From CAYLZW01 sp964388085 (GTDB lineage Bacteria > Myxococcota > UBA727 > CAYLZW01): a stretch of 19,252 bases of DNA. Positions within the stretch are counted from its first letter, which is position 1, and every line of letters begins with the position of its first letter. The notes under the pieces were generated by a model. It was given only the letters and a program-made list of their open reading frames with translations. It was not told where the DNA came from and did no database searches. The stretch spans positions 1 through 19,252 of the forward strand of contig CAYLZW010000093.1 of NCBI GenBank assembly GCA_964388085.1, in the 5' to 3' direction. A program made the position numbers and the translations under genes. Below are positions 15,902 through 19,252 of the stretch, one piece after another.

Positions 15902-16590
15902 TCCGACGCTGGGCGCTCGGGTGCGCGATCGCGTTCGGCTCGTTGGCGCTCGGCGGCTGTCCTGCGTTGAGCGGCGGCGCGGGCGCGCGTCCCGAGGGGC
16001 ACCGGCTCCTCGAGGGGACGCTCGAGCTGCCGGAGGACTTCGTCATCGGACGCCAGGCGAGCGGTCTGCAGCTGGCCGCCGTCTCCGTGCGCGAGGTGGA
16101 TGGTGCGCCCTCCTTCGAGCTGAACGTCTCGGACGTGTTCTCGCCCGACGAGAGCAAGGCGGTGCCGTTCGCGCTCTCCGTGCCGTCAGCGCAGGCGTTC
16201 CACCTCGTGCTGCAGACGCCGAACACGGGAGGCTCCGGTCCGGGAGCGTGGCTCGGTCTCTTGCGCTTCGACGACGGCCGCGGCCAGGACGGCTCGCTCA
16301 TCCCGGCGGGTGACGAAGACCTCTCGCTTGCCGCGCTCGCCGCCCTCGAGAACACGGCCGGTGAGCCCGCCGACAACGAGCTGCGCGGCCCCGCGTCGCA
16401 CAACCCGCTCGGCCGCGTGGACAGCGACGGCGACGGCCAGAGCGATCTGCTCGACGACGACGACGACGACGATCAGGCGCCCGACGGCAGCGACCTGGAC
16501 ATCGCCGGCGACGGAATCGAGGACGCGCTGCAGGCGCTCGAGTACCTGCCGGACGAGGACGGGGACGGCATCCCGGACGACTTCGAGTGA
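15898..16590 (+). CDS. Small Asp-rich lipoprotein of unknown function
   Basis: The product is 230 residues. The ATG at 15898 overlaps the amylase stop and has GGAGG 5 bases upstream; the frame is open back to 15796 inside the amylase but without start signals. The lipobox is L-G-G-C21. Residues about 35-150 form a compact beta-rich domain (EGTLELPEDFVIG, SFELNVSDVFSP, AFHLVLQTPN, AWLGLLRFDD) I do not recognise; it could be another small binding module. Residues about 180-230 are calcium-repeat-like: DSDGDGQSD, a run of seven Asp (186-192), and a terminal DEDGDGIPDDFE of TSP3 type. As last gene of the operon it probably sits with the other lipoproteins on the outer membrane. The Asp run is encoded by a pure (GAC)6 tract plus GAT. 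Confidence 0.85.
   Translation: MIRRWALGCAIAFGSLALGGCPALSGGAGARPEGHRLLEGTLELPEDFVIGRQASGLQLAAVSVREVDGAPSFELNVSDVFSPDESKAVPFALSVPSAQAFHLVLQTPNTGGSGPGAWLGLLRFDDGRGQDGSLIPAGDEDLSLAALAALENTAGEPADNELRGPASHNPLGRVDSDGDGQSDLLDDDDDDDQAPDGSDLDIAGDGIEDALQALEYLPDEDGDGIPDDFE
16453..16473 (+). repeat. (GAC)6-GAT microsatellite coding seven Asp
   Basis: A perfect trinucleotide run lies inside the last operon gene. Length changes would stay in frame and alter only the number of Asp residues in the calcium-binding-like tail. Confidence 0.9.
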
Positions 16591-16613
16591 GCGGCGCCGA
16601 ACGGCCTCGCGGA

Positions 16614-16625
16614 AACCCGCGGGTT
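16614..16625. repeat. 12-base perfect palindrome after the operon
   Basis: AACCCGCGGGTT lies 24 bases after the operon's last stop. It is preceded by CGCGG and could form a small hairpin. It may contribute to transcription termination, but no T-run follows. Confidence 0.4.
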
Positions 16626-16657
16626 ACGGGCGCGTGCGGCGGATCGGGGCCCCCCCC

Positions 16658-16685
16658 TTGATCCAACGGACGATCGTCCTAGGCT
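16658..16685 (+). promoter_or_regulatory. Candidate promoter with palindromic operator
   Basis: TTGATC (16658-16663) and TAGGCT (16680-16685) are spaced 16 bases apart, a weak sigma-70-like pair ending 23 bases before the ATG at 16709. The spacer contains a perfect 12-base palindrome, GGACGATCGTCC (16668-16679), a plausible repressor site. Just upstream, GGATCGGGG (16641-16649) and CCCC-TT-GATCC can pair as an imperfect hairpin (to 16664). In a 70% GC genome the promoter call is tentative. Confidence 0.35.
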
Positions 16686-16708
16686 CCCCTCCCGAGGAAG
16701 GGCGCCTC

Positions 16709-17713
16709 ATGAAGTACGCGTGCAACACCTGTGGGGCTCGCTACGCGATCCCGGACAGTCGCGTGATGGCCGCCGGCGAGCAGGGGCTGCGGGTCCGCTG
16801 CTCCCGTTGCCGCGCGATCATGGCCGTGTGCTTCGGCGATCGGGACGACGTCATTCACGACGACGACATCACCCAGCCGCTCGGCCTGCGCCGCCACCGC
16901 AGCGCCAAGGTCGAGCGCGCGAGCGAGGTCATCCAAGCGCTGCCCACCGAGGTGGGCATGGCCGCGGCCGACGCGGGGCCGGCGCCTGCCGCGCTCTCCA
17001 AGTCGGGGGTGTACCGTCCGCTGCCCGGCGTCGGCCGGGGCGTCACCGGCGTGCACATGCCGAGAGCGAGCGCGGCGATGCCGGGGCGCGACTGGTACGC
17101 GGCCTTTGGCGGACGCCCCCGGGGGCCCTTCTCTCGCGCGGAGCTCGAGCTGCTCGCCGAGCAAGGCCGCGTGCGCTCGTCGACGCTGGTGTGGCGCCCT
17201 GGCTTCGCCGAGTGGCGTCGCGTCAAGGACCGTGATCGCGATCTCGAGTGGCTGCGCGGCGTCGTCGTCGAGCGCAAACGCCGCGAGCGCGCGGCGTCGG
17301 ACAAGGCGGCGCGCGAGCACGGCATCCACCGGCTGCACCTCGACGACTTCGCCAGCCCGCCGAACACGCCGCCGCCGCTGCCTTCCGTGACGGACGACGG
17401 GCAGCACGCAGGCTCGGCCGGACCGCCGCGCGTGCTCTTCCTCGGCCGCTCGCTGCCGGGCCGCTCCTCGAAGCGCCGGCAGGCAGCCTCGGCGGAGGAC
17501 TTCGCTGCCGATCGCGTGTTCGGTACGCCGCACCTCGGGGAAGGCCCCGCGCAGCCAGCCTCGCTGCGCCATCGTCGTCGTCGCAACGCGCTGGCGTTCG
17601 CGGCGGGCGCGCTCTTCGCTGGGCTCGGCGTCGTGCTCGTGAGCTACACCCTCCCGGCCCTCGGGATGCCGCTGGCGACGGTTGTGGAAGCGGCGCTCGC
17701 CCTCGCTCGTTAG
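16709..17713 (+). CDS. Zinc-ribbon (MJ0042) and GYF_2 domain single-pass membrane protein
   Basis: The product is 334 residues. The ATG at 16709 is chosen because the product then begins directly with the zinc ribbon and a GAGGAAG lies upstream; the frame is open to 16310 inside the operon's last gene, without support. Residues 1-38 are an MJ0042-type zinc ribbon with two Cys pairs (YACNTCGARY and VRCSRCRAIM). A linker follows. A GYF_2 domain (DUF4339-like) spans about 130-178, with DWYAAFGGRPRGPFSRAEL and TLVWRPGFAEWRRV. A charged, Pro-rich linker, an RHRRRRN stretch and one membrane helix (about 294-315) complete it, with a short C-terminal end. In myxobacteria a zinc ribbon plus GYF arrangement precedes a membrane helix in GltJ of the gliding machinery, where it acts as a cytoplasmic protein-interaction unit. 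The large periplasmic part of GltJ is missing here, so the gene is not named. It is probably a cytoplasm-facing adaptor of unknown partner. Confidence 0.85.
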   Translation: MKYACNTCGARYAIPDSRVMAAGEQGLRVRCSRCRAIMAVCFGDRDDVIHDDDITQPLGLRRHRSAKVERASEVIQALPTEVGMAAADAGPAPAALSKSGVYRPLPGVGRGVTGVHMPRASAAMPGRDWYAAFGGRPRGPFSRAELELLAEQGRVRSSTLVWRPGFAEWRRVKDRDRDLEWLRGVVVERKRRERAASDKAAREHGIHRLHLDDFASPPNTPPPLPSVTDDGQHAGSAGPPRVLFLGRSLPGRSSKRRQAASAEDFAADRVFGTPHLGEGPAQPASLRHRRRRNALAFAAGALFAGLGVVLVSYTLPALGMPLATVVEAALALAR

Positions 17714-17735
17714 GCTGCGTCCAAAGACGCGCAGC
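17714..17735 (+). terminator. Hairpin after the zinc-ribbon/GYF gene
   Basis: Starting right after the TAG, GCTGCGTC (17714-17721) can pair with GACGC-GC-AGC (17726-17735), with a CAAA loop and a 2-base bulge. Only TT follows, so intrinsic termination would be weak. Confidence 0.35.
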
Positions 17736-17786
17736 TTCACCGGCGCTCGATCTCGCCGCTCCCTCCCGCCGCCCGCAGCAGGTGCC

Positions 17787-19097
17787 ATGACCGACTTATT
17801 TCTCCTCGAGCGCGCGCGGGTCATCGATCCCGCCGCCAACCTCGACGACACCCTCGATATCCTGGTCGAGCCCGGCCGCGTCACGCTCTCGCCCCCGAAC
17901 GTGCCCGCCGGCGCGCGCCGGGTGGACTGCCAGGGCCTGTGGGCGCTGCCCGGCCTCCTCGACATCCAGGTGCACTTCCGCGAGCCCGGCTTCGAGCACA
18001 AGGAGACGCTCAGCACCGGGGCCGCGGCGGCGCTCGCGGGCGGCGTCACCACCGTCGTCGTCATGCCGAACACGAAGCCGGCGCTCGACACCCCCGAGGC
18101 CGTGCGCTTCCAGGGCGAGCGCGGACGCGCGGAGCGGCTCAACGTCCTCGTGGCGGCCGCCGCCAGCGTCGGCATCTCGGGGGAGCGCCTGACGGACTAC
18201 CCGGCGCTCAAGCAGGCGGGCGCGGTAGCGGTCACCGACGACGGCTTCCCGCTCCTCGACGACGGGCTCATGCGCCGCGCGCTCTGCGCCTGCCGCGACA
18301 ACGACCTGCTGTTCATGCAGCACGCGGAAGACACGCGCATGACGGGGCACGCGCCCATGACCGAGTCGGACGTGTCGCGCGCGCTCGGTGTGCGTGGACA
18401 GTCGCCCGACGCAGAAGGCGTCATCGTGGAGCGCGACATCGCGCTCGCGGTGGAGGTGGGCGCTCGCTATCACGTGCTGCACACGTCGACGGCGAGGAGC
18501 CTCGAGGCCGTTCGGCGCGCGAAGGCGAACGGCGGCCGAGGTCGGGTGTCGTGCGAGGCGTCGCCGCACCACCTGCTGCTCACGTACGACGCCTGCAAGG
18601 CGGGCGATCCGAACACCAAGATGAACCCGCCGCTGCGCTCCGAGGAGGACCGCCGCGCGCTGGTGGCCGCGCTGCAGGACGGCACCGTCGACGCCGTGGC
18701 GACCGACCACGCGCCGCACCACGCGGACGAGAAGGGCAAGGGCTTCGCGGACGCGCCCTTCGGCGTGACCGGCCTCGAGACCGCCTTCGCGGCGCTGCTC
18801 TCCCTCGTGCACGACGGCTCCCTCGAGGAGCGCCGGGCGGTGGAGCTCATGACGGCGGGTCCCGCGCGCGTGCTGCGGCAGGAGCGCTCGCTCGGCACGC
18901 TGAGCGGCGAGGGCGCGCGCGCCGATCTCTGCCTGGTCGATCCCGAGCGCGAGTGGACCGTCGACGACAGCACGCTGAAGAGCCGCTCGAAGAACTCGTG
19001 CTTCCTCGGACGCACGTTCCAGGGCAGGGTGCTCGCGACCTTCGCCGGCGGCGAGCTTGCTTACGCGCTCGACGACGTGGAGGGGCTGCGCCCATGA
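17787..19097 (+). CDS. pyrC: Dihydroorotase (pyrimidine biosynthesis)
   Basis: The product is 436 residues, normal for class I dihydroorotase, which interconverts N-carbamoyl-L-aspartate and dihydroorotate in de novo pyrimidine synthesis in the cytoplasm. Family signatures are in order: DIQVHFREPG at 59-68, MPNT at 93-96, TDDG at 150-153, HAED at 179-182, HTST from 232, EASPHHL and KMNPPLR, then TDHAPH with D307 as likely catalytic Asp. The first His of the usual HxH metal pair is Gln61. As I recall, the DDQVHFREPG form is normal in Bacteroidetes-type enzymes, so activity is still likely. The ATG at 17787 is used rather than the open frame back to 17682, because the N-terminus then begins at the conserved first strand (LFLLERARVIDP). 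Its stop overlaps the start of greB-like, suggesting co-transcription. A 73-base gap separates it from the preceding gene. Confidence 0.93.
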   Translation: MTDLFLLERARVIDPAANLDDTLDILVEPGRVTLSPPNVPAGARRVDCQGLWALPGLLDIQVHFREPGFEHKETLSTGAAAALAGGVTTVVVMPNTKPALDTPEAVRFQGERGRAERLNVLVAAAASVGISGERLTDYPALKQAGAVAVTDDGFPLLDDGLMRRALCACRDNDLLFMQHAEDTRMTGHAPMTESDVSRALGVRGQSPDAEGVIVERDIALAVEVGARYHVLHTSTARSLEAVRRAKANGGRGRVSCEASPHHLLLTYDACKAGDPNTKMNPPLRSEEDRRALVAALQDGTVDAVATDHAPHHADEKGKGFADAPFGVTGLETAFAALLSLVHDGSLEERRAVELMTAGPARVLRQERSLGTLSGEGARADLCLVDPEREWTVDDSTLKSRSKNSCFLGRTFQGRVLATFAGGELAYALDDVEGLRP

Positions 19098-19252
19098 CCC
19101 GCAACATGCTGACCAAAGAGGGCTGGGAGGCGCTGCACGCGGAGTACGATCAGCTCTCGCGCGTGGAGCGCCCGAAGGTGGTGTCGGGCATCGCGGACGC
19201 CGCCGCCGAGGGCGATCGCTCGGAGAACGCCGAGTACATCTACGGCAAGAAG
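19094..19252 (+). CDS. greB: GreB-type transcription elongation factor, partial at right edge
   Basis: 53 residues are visible. The ATG overlaps the dihydroorotase stop by 4 bases and has GGAGGGG 8 bases upstream. The N-terminal coiled-coil of Gre factors is clear: LTKEGWEALHAEYDQL, then RVERPKVVSGIADAAAEGD and RSENAEYIYGKK. D41 and E44 match the tip acidic residues that Gre factors insert into RNA polymerase to stimulate cleavage of backtracked transcripts. The GDRSENAEY-Y-GKK form with the preceding RxERP is more like GreB than GreA. The C-terminal FKBP-like domain lies outside the window. Confidence 0.92.
   Translation, partial: MTRNMLTKEGWEALHAEYDQLSRVERPKVVSGIADAAAEGDRSENAEYIYGKK

Larger units (their letters stand above)
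2130..16590 (+). other. Six-gene operon for a putative surface alpha-glucan degradation system
   Basis: Six consecutive plus-strand genes are joined by ATGA stop-start overlaps at 5216, 9909, 11822 and 15898 and by a 2-base gap at 5666-5667. That implies co-transcription and probably translational coupling. Good Shine-Dalgarno sequences precede four of the internal starts (GGAGGG or GGAGG, 4-5 bases away). All six products carry export signals: two enzymes have signal peptides and four proteins look like lipoproteins. No transporter or cytoplasmic enzyme is embedded, so the operon appears dedicated to the cell envelope or exterior. Confidence 0.75.

Noticed and set aside
2130..16590. A true SusC/SusD locus
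   Set aside because: No TonB-dependent receptor or SusD-like protein is visible; the similarity to Sus is only organisational.
16641..16664. Intrinsic terminator after the amylase operon
   Set aside because: The GGATC/GATCC arms pair, but the GGGG/CCCC part has a TT bulge and no T-run follows, so only a possible hairpin is claimed.
16310..16708. Extension of the zinc-ribbon/GYF protein upstream
   Set aside because: The extra residues are low-complexity Arg/Thr from another frame of the preceding gene, and the zinc ribbon would no longer be at the N-terminus.
16709..17713. Assigning the gene name gltJ
   Set aside because: Only the cytoplasmic-type domains and one helix are present, no periplasmic domain or neighbouring gliding genes are visible, and zinc ribbon plus GYF proteins are numerous in myxobacteria.
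1..19252. tRNA, rRNA, CRISPR, insertion sequence or prophage
   Set aside because: No CCA-ending cloverleaf, regular spaced direct repeats, transposase or integrase motifs were seen on reading.

Overview
The window is about 70% GC coding-dense DNA and most likely comes from a myxobacterium (Myxococcota, perhaps Polyangiales-like). The supporting signs are a MYXO-CTERM cell-surface sorting tail, several lipoproteins, thrombospondin type 3 calcium repeats, Asp-Ala-Gly-Pro linkers and a zinc-ribbon plus GYF protein. The placement is an inference from protein style; no rRNA or other marker gene is present.

Region 1 (1-1976, minus strand) holds two exported-protein genes. One is the 5' part of a probable outer-membrane protein, read off the left edge from a TTG start. 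Upstream of it lies a secreted protein with a glucodextranase C-terminal-type (DOMON-like) domain. A small intergenic repeat separates the two.

Region 2 (2130-16590, plus strand) is the main object: a tightly packed, probably single-transcript set of six genes whose junctions are 4-base ATGA overlaps or, once, a 2-base gap. In order: a secreted GH13 alpha-amylase-family enzyme with calcium repeats and a dockerin-like C-terminus; a small lipoprotein that reads like a cohesin-type domain; a 1414-residue modular lipoprotein with Ig-like and putative glucan-binding modules; a 638-residue lipoprotein sharing one of those modules; a second, 1359-residue GH13 protein ending in a MYXO-CTERM anchor; and a small Asp-rich lipoprotein. 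Together with the divergent glucodextranase-C-type protein and the outer-membrane protein, this looks like a surface-displayed alpha-glucan capture and degradation system. It is analogous in logic to Bacteroidetes Sus or clostridial amylosomes but built from different parts, with no SusC or SusD in view. Substrate and assembly are inferred.

Region 3 (16591-19252, plus strand) is unrelated. It has a single-pass membrane protein with zinc ribbon and GYF_2 domains behind its own candidate promoter, then a dihydroorotase whose stop overlaps the start of a GreB-type transcription elongation factor cut by the right edge.

I saw no tRNA, rRNA, CRISPR array, transposase or integrase. All non-coding gaps are shorter than 160 bases.
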